Assembly: GCF_000519205.1 (NCBI RefSeq)
Contig: NZ_KI912602.1
Span: 158,380 to 222,379, forward strand
DNA: 64,000 bases
From: Amycolatopsis taiwanensis DSM 45107
GTDB taxonomy: Bacteria > Actinomycetota > Actinomycetes > Mycobacteriales > Pseudonocardiaceae
Reading direction: 5' to 3'
Of the stretch, positions 50,709 through 59,351 are shown one piece after another. The notes under the pieces are model-generated. The model did not search any database. It was not told the DNA's origin and was given only the letters and a program-made list of their open reading frames with translations. Position 1 is the stretch's first letter. Each line of letters starts with the position of its first letter. A program made the position numbers and the translations under genes.

Positions 50709-50937
50709 GGCCGGGCTCCCACCCCGCCGGGCCACCTACCTGCTTCAGCCGGGCCAAGGAGTGTCCGCGGCTGCGGCCGTCTGCGGCATGGCGCGCTGAC
50801 CAGGAGCGATGAGCCAGAGAGATCGCCCGTTCTTCCTATTTTGCGCGGGCAGGCGCAGGCGTAGGGTAACCGTGCGCGCGCGGACCAGTACCTGTTGAAG
50901 TGCTCATCGCCCAGGCCAGTGGCAAGGAGATGGGGTC

Positions 50938-51942
50938 ATGTCCGCGGAGGCACGCCCACCGCGTCACAACCCGCTACAGGAGATCTTCTGGACGCGAACC
51001 GGACTCCTGCTGCTGGTTCTCGTCGTGCTCTCGGGTGTATGCCTGACCATCTCGGGCGCGATGCCGCTCGGCATGGGACGAAACCTGGTCAACGCCGCCG
51101 GTACCGGCACGTTGGTGTCGGCGATCGTCGGCTTCGGCCAGACGCTGATCACCGCGACCGCCGCCCAGCGCGCGCTGGTTTCACCCGTGATCGAGGAAAG
51201 CCGGCGAACGTTGCGCGAACTGGCCGCCGAATACCGCTCGATGAACAAGGAGTTCTTTCCCACGCACGTCTTCGAGGCGACCGTCCAGCCGGACCCCGCG
51301 CTCAACCGCCTGATGATGCGGGATCTCCACGCCACCCGGCAGTACTTCTTCCGCGGGTTTTCCGCCCGTTACGCCGCCGCGCGACTGCTGCTTTCGCAGG
51401 CGGAATGGGAACTTCGGGTGATCATCGCCGATCCGCGCGACGCCACCACGCTCAGCGGGCGCGCCCGATACCTGTTGCGCCACGAGGGCGCGGCCGCCGA
51501 TGCCGACCGGATCCAGCGCGAACTTTCCCACGAGGTGTCGATGGGGTTGATCGGGTTGTACCTGGCGCGCAGCCGGTCCACCCGGATCGACGTGACGGTG
51601 ATCGCCGATCCGCCACTGGACCGGCTCGAAATGTTCGACGACAGCGTCTGGATCCACCTCTACAGCGACGTCAGCAGCGTGAGCACGTTGTACCCGCGCA
51701 CCTTGCGGTTCTCCGAGGGCTCGTTCCTCTACAACATGGAACGCGTGGAATTCCTGCGCGTGTGCCAGTCCCGTTCGGCCCGCCATTTCCAACTGGCCCC
51801 GGACACCACTCGGCAGGAGTTCATGGCGCTGTACCAGAAGGTCACCGGGCGCCCGCTGACCGAGGAAGCGTTCCGTGAACTGGAAACCGAGTTCCACGTC
51901 TTCCAGCACAATTTCTCGATCGCCGCATCCCTGGAGAACTGA
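50938..51942 (+). CDS. Two-TM membrane protein of unknown function
   Basis: A 334-residue protein I do not recognise. Two transmembrane helices lie near the N-terminus (about 22-43, TGLLLLVLVVLSGVCLTI; and about 56-75, AGTGTLVSAIVGFGQTLITA). A cytoplasmic domain of about 255 residues follows, with conserved-looking stretches TRIDVTVIADPPLDRLEMFD and SVWIHLYSDVSS. AAGGAG ribosome site. The next gene starts 1 nt after its stop, so they form an operon with a third HD-domain gene. The short membrane anchor with a soluble domain recalls effector or sensor proteins of nucleotide-signalling systems, but no family is assigned. Confidence 0.7.
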   Translation: MSAEARPPRHNPLQEIFWTRTGLLLLVLVVLSGVCLTISGAMPLGMGRNLVNAAGTGTLVSAIVGFGQTLITATAAQRALVSPVIEESRRTLRELAAEYRSMNKEFFPTHVFEATVQPDPALNRLMMRDLHATRQYFFRGFSARYAAARLLLSQAEWELRVIIADPRDATTLSGRARYLLRHEGAAADADRIQRELSHEVSMGLIGLYLARSRSTRIDVTVIADPPLDRLEMFDDSVWIHLYSDVSSVSTLYPRTLRFSEGSFLYNMERVEFLRVCQSRSARHFQLAPDTTRQEFMALYQKVTGRPLTEEAFRELETEFHVFQHNFSIAASLEN

Positions 51943-51943
51943 A

Positions 51944-52573
51944 ATGCTCACCGAAACGTCCTCATTGAGCGGCTTGATCGTGTCGCTCCGCGAACTCGAC
52001 CGGCCGCTCATGGCCCACTGGGCCGCGGTGCACGAGACGTTCCTGCACTGGGTCGAACGACCCGACTTCCGGACGCACCTGCGGAACTACGTGCTCGGCC
52101 TGCCCGCCGCCGAGGTGGCCGGCCGGGCGCGGGAGACGACCACGCACTTCGCCTGGTGCCTGCTCGACGATCCGAGCGCGGACTTTTCCCTCTGGCTGCA
52201 CGAATACAAACCGCAACGCGACTGGCGGCTCGGCTACGCGGATTCCGTGCACAACCACCGCTATCACTTCTCCAGCACGATGGTGCACGGCAGCTATCTC
52301 CAGGAACACTACGACGCGACGGTGGACCCCGAGTCGGGATTGATCACCTCGGTCGCGGTGCGCAGCTGCGCCCGGTGCACCACCGGTTCGTCGGGGACGA
52401 TGCTGGCGGCCGACTTCCACCGCATCGTGAGTGCCGAGGACGACACGATGACCTTCCTGGTGAAATCACGCCCGGTAACCGCTTCGAGCCTCTCCTACGA
52501 TATCGAAAGTGGGGTCGCGCACCGTCACGTGCCCGTTGAGAACCGATTGGGGGGATTGTCGGCCCGGATCTGA
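51944..52573 (+). CDS. Unknown protein with H-rich, cupin-like motif
   Basis: A 209-residue soluble protein, unrecognised. A metal-site-like segment SVHNHRYHFSSTMVHGSYLQ (about 102-121) is followed by EHYDATVDPESG, reminiscent of the first cupin box of cysteine dioxygenase-like proteins, but a second cupin box is not clear. A CARCTT segment near residue 147 gives one CxxC. The ATG lies 1 nt after the preceding stop with CTGGAGAAC as ribosome site. It sits between a membrane protein and an HD-domain protein and likely works with both. Confidence 0.65.
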   Translation: MLTETSSLSGLIVSLRELDRPLMAHWAAVHETFLHWVERPDFRTHLRNYVLGLPAAEVAGRARETTTHFAWCLLDDPSADFSLWLHEYKPQRDWRLGYADSVHNHRYHFSSTMVHGSYLQEHYDATVDPESGLITSVAVRSCARCTTGSSGTMLAADFHRIVSAEDDTMTFLVKSRPVTASSLSYDIESGVAHRHVPVENRLGGLSARI

Positions 52574-52652
52574 CTCCTTCGGCCGGAATCAGGACGTTTC
52601 GGCGGTTACGATCAACCCACCCGACTAGGACCAGCCGGGATGGGAGAGATCG

Positions 52653-53339
52653 ATGCACGCCCAAAACATCGTCGCCGCGCGCGCGCTTTCAGAAACGATC
52701 ATCACAACACTGGAAAAGAACGTCCACAAACTGTGCCTGCGCTATGCCGAACGGCTGCCCTTCCACGGGTGGCATCACGTCTGTTTCGTCCGTGCCAAGG
52801 CGGCCGATTTCGCCCGCCTCAACGGCGCCAACGTCCACGTCGTGGAAGCCTCCGCACTCGTGCACGACGTCAACTACCTGATCCGGCGAAATTCCCCCGC
52901 CGCGGCCGGGCGTGACCTGCGCCTGGACCTGTTGCTGGAGTCCGGTGTCCCGTCGGAGACCGCCGAGTGGATCGACCGGATCGTGGACGAGGCCGAGATG
53001 GCCACCCGTGGACCGGACATCTCGCTGGAGGCGCAGGCCCTCAGCGACGCGGACACCCTGTTCAAGGCCCTGCCGATCACGCCAGTGATGCTGGCGCACC
53101 GCTACCTCGCGGAGAACGACATCACCCTGCGGGAACTGGCCAACAAGATCGTCGGTGAGCAACGCGGCGTGCACGATGGCGGGTACTACTTCTACAACCC
53201 GGCAGCCGCGGAAACCTACTCCCGCTGGGCACTGGCCAACCTGGAACTGTGGCAGTGCATCCGCGAGGCCGTCGACGACCCCGCCGTGGAAGACCTGCTC
53301 GACGCCATCGGCGTCCAAGAGCTCGACTCGACCGGTTAG
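52653..53339 (+). CDS. HD-domain family protein
   Basis: A 228-residue all-helical protein of the HD superfamily. FHGWHHVCFVRAKAADFARL carries the first histidine(s) and ALVHDVNYLI the HD pair (about residues 73-74). A further aspartate in LSDADTLFKAL near residue 132 occupies the usual fourth ligand position. HD enzymes hydrolyse nucleotides or other phosphoesters. The gene follows the H-rich gene by 79 bp and closes the cassette. Substrate unknown. Confidence 0.75.
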   Translation: MHAQNIVAARALSETIITTLEKNVHKLCLRYAERLPFHGWHHVCFVRAKAADFARLNGANVHVVEASALVHDVNYLIRRNSPAAAGRDLRLDLLLESGVPSETAEWIDRIVDEAEMATRGPDISLEAQALSDADTLFKALPITPVMLAHRYLAENDITLRELANKIVGEQRGVHDGGYYFYNPAAAETYSRWALANLELWQCIREAVDDPAVEDLLDAIGVQELDSTG

Positions 53340-53426
53340 GTCGGGCAGCCACACGGCACGCCACGGACGCCATAAAATCGGCATATCGTGCACTACAAGA
53401 TAATTGACACATAATGAGCTGACGAG

Positions 53427-53783
53427 ATGATGAACAATAGTCGCGACCAGAATATCTCACCCAATCCGGCCGCGGACCCGACACGGCAATGGCACGATGA
53501 GCCCGGTGAAACCGAGTCCTGGTTCAACGCCTACTGCATCGTGACACACCTGCCGCCACAGGACTTGCGACTGGTGGAAACGCTCGTGGCCGACGGAGAA
53601 CACTCCGTTGGCGAGGAGGTCGCCGAGACGATGAAAAAATGCAACACATGGGCGCGCGCCCTGGGGCACATTCCCCCCATCGTCGTTTCCGGTGAACACT
53701 GGGTCTTCGCACCGGGGGCACGGGAACTCTTTCGGCGGGCCATCGCCGAGCGGAATCGACAACGAGCCAAACGGGCCGAATAA
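53427..53783 (+). CDS. Hypothetical protein, possible winged-helix
   Basis: A 118-residue protein I do not recognise. The N-terminal 30 residues are polar and probably disordered. The rest is helical, with QDLRLVETLVADGEHSVGEE and EHWVFAPGARELFRRAIAER. One Cys pair is far apart. Starts ATGATG; the ribosome site is weak (GACGAG). Codon use is normal at the third position but slightly more AT-rich at the start. Alone between the HD gene and a 340-bp gap. Confidence 0.5.
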   Translation: MMNNSRDQNISPNPAADPTRQWHDEPGETESWFNAYCIVTHLPPQDLRLVETLVADGEHSVGEEVAETMKKCNTWARALGHIPPIVVSGEHWVFAPGARELFRRAIAERNRQRAKRAE

Positions 53784-53946
53784 GCAGGATACTGATTTTC
53801 TGCCGCCTGCGCGAATCGTGAACGCGGCTGACGCGCAGGACGTCTTCGATGCCCCCGCCGTCACCGGGGCGTAGATCGGCCGTTTCCACGAGCCGACCGG
53901 CAGCATTGTTTCAAAGACCCACCTTGGCGGGGCGCCAAACGGCAAC

Positions 53947-53966
53947 TTAGGGACGAAGGTCCCAAG
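53947..53966. promoter_or_regulatory. DevR/DosR-box-like palindrome
   Basis: TTAGGGACGAAGGTCCCAAG contains GGGAC NNNN GTCCC in the layout of the actinobacterial DevR (DosR) dormancy box. It lies 157 bp upstream of the secreted-protein gene. The rest of the gap 53784-54122 holds no gene. Confidence 0.4.
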
Positions 53967-54122
53967 CGGACAGGGGCGTATGTCGGTTACGTCAGGGACG
54001 CATGCGAGGTTGTGCCCCAACGCAGGCGACACCTAGGCTCGACCAGGTCAGCTTTCCAGCAAATTTCTACCTTCCCGAGCTTGAACTTTCCCAAAGTTAA
54101 CCGGAAAGGAGGTTGCTGAAAT

Positions 54123-54593
54123 ATGCAGCACATATGGAGAAAGTCGACGGGAAACAAGATATTCGCGGGAATCTTCGCTATATTGGCGTCCTTGCTCGTC
54201 ACGCCGCTGTCGGCGCCGACAGCGGCGGCTCAAGGCGTGTCGGAATGGTGCTCGACGGAGCAGATGGTCGGCACGGTCAAGTCGGTTGTATGCGTCGCTG
54301 TCGACACGTCACTGCCCGATACAGCAAATCGAGCGTACGTCCGGGCGGCTTACCAAAACCTGGACACGGTCCCTCACCGGGTCAGTGTCAGCAAGAGCGG
54401 CATAGTCCAGGGACAATATTTCCCCGCAGGGCAATGCATAGGTGTTCTCCTTCAGCCGAACCAGGCCCTCCGGTGCCCGGGCGATACCCTTTTCAGGGCG
54501 TCCCCCAGTGGGGCCTCGATTCAGGGAGCGGGAAATTTCCAGGTTGATGGCACCGGACGCACCATCATGACACCTGTCGAAAGTATACCGTGA
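54123..54593 (+). CDS. Small secreted protein of unknown function
   Basis: A 156-residue exported protein. The signal peptide (about 1-37: basic start, IFAGIFAILASLLVTPLSAP, cleavage near TAAAQG) leaves a mature domain of about 120 residues with four cysteines (WCSTEQ, VVCVAV, GQCIGV, LRCPGD) that could form two disulphides. Excellent ribosome site AAAGGAGGTTGC. Base use is lower in G+C than the neighbours, suggesting a younger or transferred gene. No family recognised. Followed by a strong hairpin terminator. A DevR-box-like palindrome lies upstream. Confidence 0.72.
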   Translation: MQHIWRKSTGNKIFAGIFAILASLLVTPLSAPTAAAQGVSEWCSTEQMVGTVKSVVCVAVDTSLPDTANRAYVRAAYQNLDTVPHRVSVSKSGIVQGQYFPAGQCIGVLLQPNQALRCPGDTLFRASPSGASIQGAGNFQVDGTGRTIMTPVESIP

Positions 54594-54643
54594 TACGGAA
54601 GGAGCCAAGGCTTTCCGACATCACGTTCGACTCGGTCGAACAA

Positions 54644-54680
54644 GAAGCCCCGGTCACGAAACCCTGGTGACCGGGGCTTC
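54644..54680. terminator. Strong bidirectional hairpin terminator
   Basis: Perfect 14-bp stem GAAGCCCCGGTCAC / GTGACCGGGGCTTC with a 9-nt loop, between the secreted-protein gene (+) and proA (-). Confidence 0.85.
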
Positions 54681-54751
54681 CCTACGAAGACGCAGAACGC
54701 CGGCGTAGTTCCCGGATAACCGTCCTGGAACTCCGATTCGTGTTTCCCGGG

Positions 54752-55993
54752 TCAGTCGCGGTCGGGCAGGACGGCGTACTGGCGGATGTAGAGGTCGGTG
54801 TAGGTGACCGGGCCACGGGGGCCGGGGACCTTGTCCAGGTTGATCCCGGTCTCGGGCACCGCGAGCAGCTTGAAGCCGTCCAGCAGGCGGGTCGGCGCGT
54901 TCCAGAACACGCCGGTGCCGGTGTAGCCGTCGAAGAACGCCTCCGCCGCCTTGGCATCCTCGGTGGCGATGCCCGCGGCGAGACCGGAAGTCTGCTCGTT
55001 GGCGATGCGCACCGCTTCCTCGATTCCGCTCACGGGCGCCACGGTCACGGTGGCCTCGCGCTCGGAGTCCAGCGCCCACTCGTAGCCGATCGCGTGCTGG
55101 TGCGGCGGCAACGACGGCGTGACGGAACGCTCCGCGAGGGCCTCGGAGATCACCGGCCACAACCGGTCGTGCACCGCTGAATGGATCAGCAGCAGGTTCA
55201 GCCGGTTGCACACGCCGAGCCGGTCCAGGCTGTTGGTGACCAGCGAGCGCACGACCTCGGCGTCGGCGGACTCGTCCACATACAGCACTCCGCCGCCATC
55301 GGCGTGGGCCAGGGTGCGGACGCCGTGGGTCGCGGCCTCGGTCGCCAGCGAACGGGTGCTGTCCCCGCTCCCGCGCAGGATCACCAGCGGCACCAGCTCC
55401 GGCAGCCGCACCAGTGCGGCCGCGGCCTCGCGCTCGACCCGGGGCACGAGCTGGATCGCGCCGGCGTCGATCCGGGCGTCGGCCAGCGCGGGCGCGATCA
55501 CGGTGTCGAGCAGCCGCTGTGCCGAGCCGAGCGCGGCCGAACCGGTGCGCAGCACCCCGGCGTTGCGGGACTTCACCAGCTGGGAGGCCACGTCCACGGT
55601 GACATTGGGCCGGGCCTCGTAGTTCGCGCCGATCACCCCGACCGGCCGCCGCCGCTCGACCAGCCGCAGCCCGCCATCCAGAGTGGACAGTGGGATCGCG
55701 CGTTGCGGGTGCGGCGCACCGGCCAGCAGCCGCAACTGCTCGGCCATCCCGGTCAGTCGCTCACCGGTGATGGTCAGCCGGTCCAGCAGACCCGCGCTCA
55801 TGCCCTCCGCGCGTGCCCGCTCGACGTCGGCGCGGTTCGCGTCCAGCACCGCTTCCCGCCCGTCGAGCAGGCGTTCCGCCATCGCGCTCAGCGCGCCGTC
55901 GACGGCCTCGTCGGGCGCGGCGGCCAACGACGGCGCCGCTCGCTTCGCCGCTCGCGCGCATTCCTCGACCGCCTTGGCCACCTCGTCGGACAC
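54752..55993 (-). CDS. proA: Gamma-glutamyl phosphate reductase
   Basis: A 413-residue aldehyde dehydrogenase-fold enzyme, second step of proline synthesis (glutamyl-5-phosphate to glutamate-5-semialdehyde, NADPH). The catalytic cysteine is in RLGVCNRLNLLL; RRRPVGVIGANYEARPNVTV, HADGGGVLYVDESAD and TGINLDKVPGPRGPVTYTDL are all conserved. ATG start. In many actinobacteria proA lies near proB and obg; proB is not adjacent here. Intact. Confidence 0.96.
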   Translation of the reverse strand: MSDEVAKAVEECARAAKRAAPSLAAAPDEAVDGALSAMAERLLDGREAVLDANRADVERARAEGMSAGLLDRLTITGERLTGMAEQLRLLAGAPHPQRAIPLSTLDGGLRLVERRRPVGVIGANYEARPNVTVDVASQLVKSRNAGVLRTGSAALGSAQRLLDTVIAPALADARIDAGAIQLVPRVEREAAAALVRLPELVPLVILRGSGDSTRSLATEAATHGVRTLAHADGGGVLYVDESADAEVVRSLVTNSLDRLGVCNRLNLLLIHSAVHDRLWPVISEALAERSVTPSLPPHQHAIGYEWALDSEREATVTVAPVSGIEEAVRIANEQTSGLAAGIATEDAKAAEAFFDGYTGTGVFWNAPTRLLDGFKLLAVPETGINLDKVPGPRGPVTYTDLYIRQYAVLPDRD

Positions 55994-56088
55994 CGCTGTT
56001 CCCTTCTGCTCCCCCGCGACCCACGCGAGGACGGACGACTTGCCACGGCCTGGAGATCCGTGAGTGTCCAGTGTGCCTCACCCGCAGG

Positions 56089-56811
56089 TCAGGGCTGCAG
56101 CGCGGGCTCCAGCAGCCAGGCGCCGCCGACCACCAGGCAGCTCAGGCCGATCACCACCATGATCAGCACCCACAGAGCCGCCGGCAGCCCGGTCAACCGC
56201 GCCAGCTGGTCCGCGTCGGAGTCCCGGGCGAAACCGCGGCGGCGCTTGGACTGCAGTTCGATCAACGGCCGGATCCCGCTGAACAACAGGAACCAGGTGA
56301 TCAGGTAGACGAACCACGCCTGCACCTCGGGACCGGCCACCAGCGCGACGAGCGCGAGTCCGGCCGCGGTGAGCACCACGGAGAGCACACCGTACGCGTT
56401 GCGCACCATCACGAGAACGCCCAGCAGCAGCAACGCGGCGATGACGAGCAGCGCCGTGACGCGGTTGGCGGCGACCAGACTCGCGAAGCCCAGCCCGAGC
56501 ACGGCCGGGGCCGGGTATCCACACAGCGCCGTCATGGCCATCCCCGGCCCGGTCGGCTTGCCTCGCGACAACGTGACACCCGAGGTGTCGGAATGCAGCT
56601 GAATCCCCTGGAGTCGTCTACCCACCAGCACGGCGACCAACGCGTGCCCGGCCTCGTGCACGATCGTCACGATGTTGCGCGCCAGCCGCCACGGCGCTGA
56701 AGACAGCACCAGTACCAGTGCGAGCCCGCCGGTGACCAGCGGTACCACTGCCGTGGGGTTCGGCTGCGCGCCGAACAGACCCGTCAAACCTGCGGTGTCG
56801 GCGAAAGTCAC
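56089..56811 (-). CDS. M50-like site-2-protease family membrane protein
   Basis: A 240-residue membrane protein with about six helices. The zinc motif VTIVHEAGHALVAVLVG (HExxH) is at about residue 53, followed by RLQGIQLHSDTSGVTLSRGK, typical of the M50B-like actinobacterial group. The third ligand (usually in a downstream NPDG/DG-type segment) is not clear, so activity is uncertain. It may cut membrane-bound regulators. It lies 95 bp upstream of proA on the same strand. Confidence 0.82.
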   Translation of the reverse strand: MTFADTAGLTGLFGAQPNPTAVVPLVTGGLALVLVLSSAPWRLARNIVTIVHEAGHALVAVLVGRRLQGIQLHSDTSGVTLSRGKPTGPGMAMTALCGYPAPAVLGLGFASLVAANRVTALLVIAALLLLGVLVMVRNAYGVLSVVLTAAGLALVALVAGPEVQAWFVYLITWFLLFSGIRPLIELQSKRRRGFARDSDADQLARLTGLPAALWVLIMVVIGLSCLVVGGAWLLEPALQP

Positions 56812-56873
56812 GCGCGAATCTCACCATATTGCTTGTCTGCGTCCTGTTATCCGTCACGAAGGCATAGCCGACC

Positions 56874-56922
56874 ATAGGTCTGACCTAAAAATAGATCGAA
56901 TATATTTTTAGGTTTGACCTAA
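56874..56922. promoter_or_regulatory. AT-rich double operator
   Basis: Two 15-bp near-palindromes, ATAGGTCTGACCTAA (56874-56888) and TTAGGTTTGACCTAA (56908-56922), 34 bp apart, flank an AT-rich segment with its own inverted repeat (CCTAAAAATA / TATTTTTAGG). This is the most AT-rich stretch nearby and probably a regulated promoter. A GntR-type site is possible; an IdeR box would need a longer centre. Confidence 0.6.
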
Positions 56923-56954
56923 GCTTGCTGGGTGATCGAACGAAAGGAGTCCGG

Positions 56955-57077
56955 GTGAACCTGCGCATCACGCCAGCATCGAGGTCCCGCCGGGGGCGTG
57001 AGCAGGGCGGAAAGCCGATCCGGCCCAACCCTCGTCCCGTACTGCCCCGGCAGGTGCCCGGCAAGCAGAGCCGCTGA
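56955..57077 (+). CDS. Short Arg/Pro-rich ORF (possible leader peptide)
   Basis: GTG start 7 nt after GAAAGGAG, then 40 codons (VNLRITPASRSRRGREQGGK, then PIRPNPRPVLP). The opening VNLRITP recurs as MNLRITP in a 10-codon frame at 57955-57987, just before the Erm-like pseudogene. A short basic peptide ahead of a resistance-type gene could be an attenuation leader; this is inference. Confidence 0.4.
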   Translation: MNLRITPASRSRRGREQGGKPIRPNPRPVLPRQVPGKQSR

Positions 57078-57105
57078 CCCCAGCGAAGACGACCAGGAGA
57101 ACCGT

Positions 57106-57958
57106 GTGCGGATTTCCGCCACCGCCGACGACACCGCCGCCGTCCTGGCGCAGATCCACGCCCTGGCCAAGCACGTGCCAGAGTTGCCCGACGACGCGGA
57201 CCTCGCGCCCGTACTTCCCAGCACGGGCGGGGTCCGTGGGCAGTGGGTGAATGCCTCCGGGTGCTCGGCGAGGGAGACGGGCGTCGTGCTGTATGCCCAT
57301 GGCGGGGGTTTCGCGGACACCGAACCCCGGGCAGAGCGGCTCATTGCCTACCGGTTGTCCACCGCGACGGGGCGGCCCGTGTTCGCGGTGGACTACCGGC
57401 TCGTCCCTACCCGGCGGCGATGAACGATGTGGTGGCCGCCTACCGGAGCCTGCTCGATCAGGGCACGCCGGCGTCCCGGGTGCTGCTGTTCGGTGAGTCG
57501 GCGGGAGCCACGCTCGTCCTGCCGGCCCTGCTGACGCTCAAGGAGAGCGGGGATCGGATGCCGGTGGGGGGCGGTCGGGGTGTCCCCGTTGACCGATCTG
57601 ACGCTGTCCAGCCCGTCGTTGACCACCAAGGACGGGCTGGACATGATCAATCGCGTCGCACCGGAGAAGGTCACCGCCCGCTATCTGGAGGGCGAGGCCG
57701 GATCTGGCACGCCAGTCACCGCTGCACGGCGACCTCAGCGGCCCGCCCGCCCTGCTGCTGATGGCCGGCTCCGCCGAGGTGCTGCTCGACGACGCCCGGC
57801 GCTTCGCCGCAGCGGCCACCGTGACGGGAACCGACGTCACCCTCGACATCTACGACGGCATGCCCCACACCTTCCACCTGGCGATGCTGTCCGGTATGCC
57901 CCTGACCACAACAGCCACGTTTCTCCGGCGCCTGGCGGACTGGACACCGCGCCGATGA
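57106..57958 (+). pseudogene. Frameshifted alpha/beta hydrolase (HSL/esterase type)
   Basis: Hormone-sensitive-lipase-like hydrolase split over several frames. GVVLYAHGGGFADTEPRA (oxyanion HGGG) and FAVDYRLVP are in the first frame; the nucleophile elbow LLFGESAGATLVLPALL in the second; SPLTDLTLSSPSLTTKDGLD in the first again; and LLLMAGSAEVLLDDA plus YDGMPHTFHLA (Asp and His of the triad) in the third. Shifts lie near 57410, 57570 and 57705. Each segment is still well conserved, so decay is recent or the shifts are assembly errors. GTG start after CAGGAGAACC. Confidence 0.82.
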
Positions 57959-57988
57959 ACCTGCGCATCACTCCCGGCGAGCCCTGAG

Positions 57989-58967
57989 GTGCACGCACCC
58001 CTACCCCGACGACGACCCGAGCGTCCCGGCAGGCACGAACTCGGCCTGAGTGGACCTGGCCGGGGATCACACGATTCGGTGGTCATGAGTTCCTTCCCTG
58101 CTCGTGACGTGGGGGTCACCATGCCCGCGGTTCATGCCGCCGTGGGGTGCATTTCCTCGCGCCTCTTCGCACCCTGGATAGCCCCGCAACTCACCCGTCC
58201 CTGCCCGGTCGGCCCCGGCGATCTCGTCCTCGATCTCGGTGCCGGTCAGGGCGCCATCACCGCTTCCGTGGCCGCCACCGGGGCACGGGGTCATCGCCGC
58301 GGAGTTCCTCGACCGACTCCCTCGCCGGTTCGACGGACACCGCGACGTCCGGGTGGTACACGCCGGCTTCCACGCGTTCCCCTTGTCCCGGAAGGAATTC
58401 ACGGTCACCGCCAGCGTTCCCAAGGAATTCACGGTCACCGCCAGCATTCCCTACTCGCTTTCAACGCTCCTGTTCCGACGGCTGTGCGGCTCAGAGCGGA
58501 CCGCGCCGGCCGGGGCCGCGGTGATCGTCGAATGGGGTTCGCCAGGCCTCCCCGTGCGATCCCGCACCGCCTCGAAGCGGCGTGGTGGGCGGCCCGGTTC
58601 GACGTCCGGTTGCGCTCGCGGGTGCCCGCCCCGTGTTTTCGCCGCCCCCATGAGTCGATTCCGCGCACCTCACCATCAAGCGGCAGGACCTCGACCGCAT
58701 CGCCGAAAGTACATTGTGGATGATCGTGAGCGCGGCCCACCGGCGGCCGGACCTGTCCGCCAAGGCGGCGTTAAGGGAGCGTGTGGGCTTGCCCCCAGCC
58801 GGGGGTGTTGGGGAACCCCCACAAGGCAGAGCGTCTGGGCGCGGAACGCCAGGAAACAAGGGCCGCAACCCGCGCCCTGAGTTGCGGGCTGCGGGAATCG
58901 ACGCGGCGCACGCGGCCGGCACCGCGCCTCCGGCCGCGTGGGCGGCCCTGGCCCGCAGCCTCCTTTA
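57989..58967 (+). pseudogene. Frameshifted Erm-like 23S rRNA adenine dimethyltransferase
   Basis: Remains of an rRNA N6-adenine dimethyltransferase: ERPGRHELG near the start, motif I GDLVLDLGAGQGAITASVAA, then in another frame VIAAEFLDRLPRRFDGHRDV and the catalytic-type SIPYSLSTLLFRRL. Next come EAAWWAARFDVRLRSRVP, SAHLTIKRQDLDRIAE, and a C-terminus ELRAAGIDAAHAAG..AWAALARSLL. Shifts are near 58288 (one extra G), 58540 and 58650. A 30-bp tandem duplication (58392-58451) repeats KEFTVTASxP. A GC-rich hairpin element interrupts the 3' end at about 58780-58850. Erm enzymes give macrolide-type resistance; this copy is broken as assembled. Confidence 0.8.
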
Positions 58968-58979
58968 GCACCGGACCGG

Positions 58980-59285
58980 CGCGAGTCCCACACTCCCGTA
59001 ACGCGAGTCCCACACTCCCGTAACGCGAGTCCCACACTCCCGTAACGCGAGTCCCACACTCCCGTAACGCGTGTCCCACTGTCCGGTAGACGGGAATGTA
59101 GAACTCGCACGACGGGAACGCGGGACTCGCCAAACGGGAAGGTGAGACGCGAACGACCGGAACGAGGGACACGCACAACGGGAACGGGGAACTCGCACGA
59201 CGGGAAGGTGGGACTCGCACGACGGGAAGGTGGGACTCGCGAGACGGGAAGGTGGGACTCGCGCGACGGGGATGGGCGACTCGCG
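58980..59285. repeat. Bipartite 22-bp repeat array (copy 7)
   Basis: Five units GCGAGTCCCACACTCCCGTAAC face about nine units in the opposite orientation (GACGGGAAGGTGGGACTCGC), with centre GGTAGACG near 59080. The largest array here. It starts at the Erm remnant stop and ends about 65 bp before orn. Confidence 0.92.
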
Positions 59286-59351
59286 GGCTTTCCGGTTTCC
59301 GCAACCGGACGTCGACAAACCGTCGGGGGCTCTGCGCGCTAGGGTTTTCCG

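Noticed and set aside
56908..56922. IdeR/DtxR iron box
   Set aside because: TTAGGT and ACCTAA half-sites are present but only 3 bp apart; the consensus needs a 19-bp box with a 7-bp centre.
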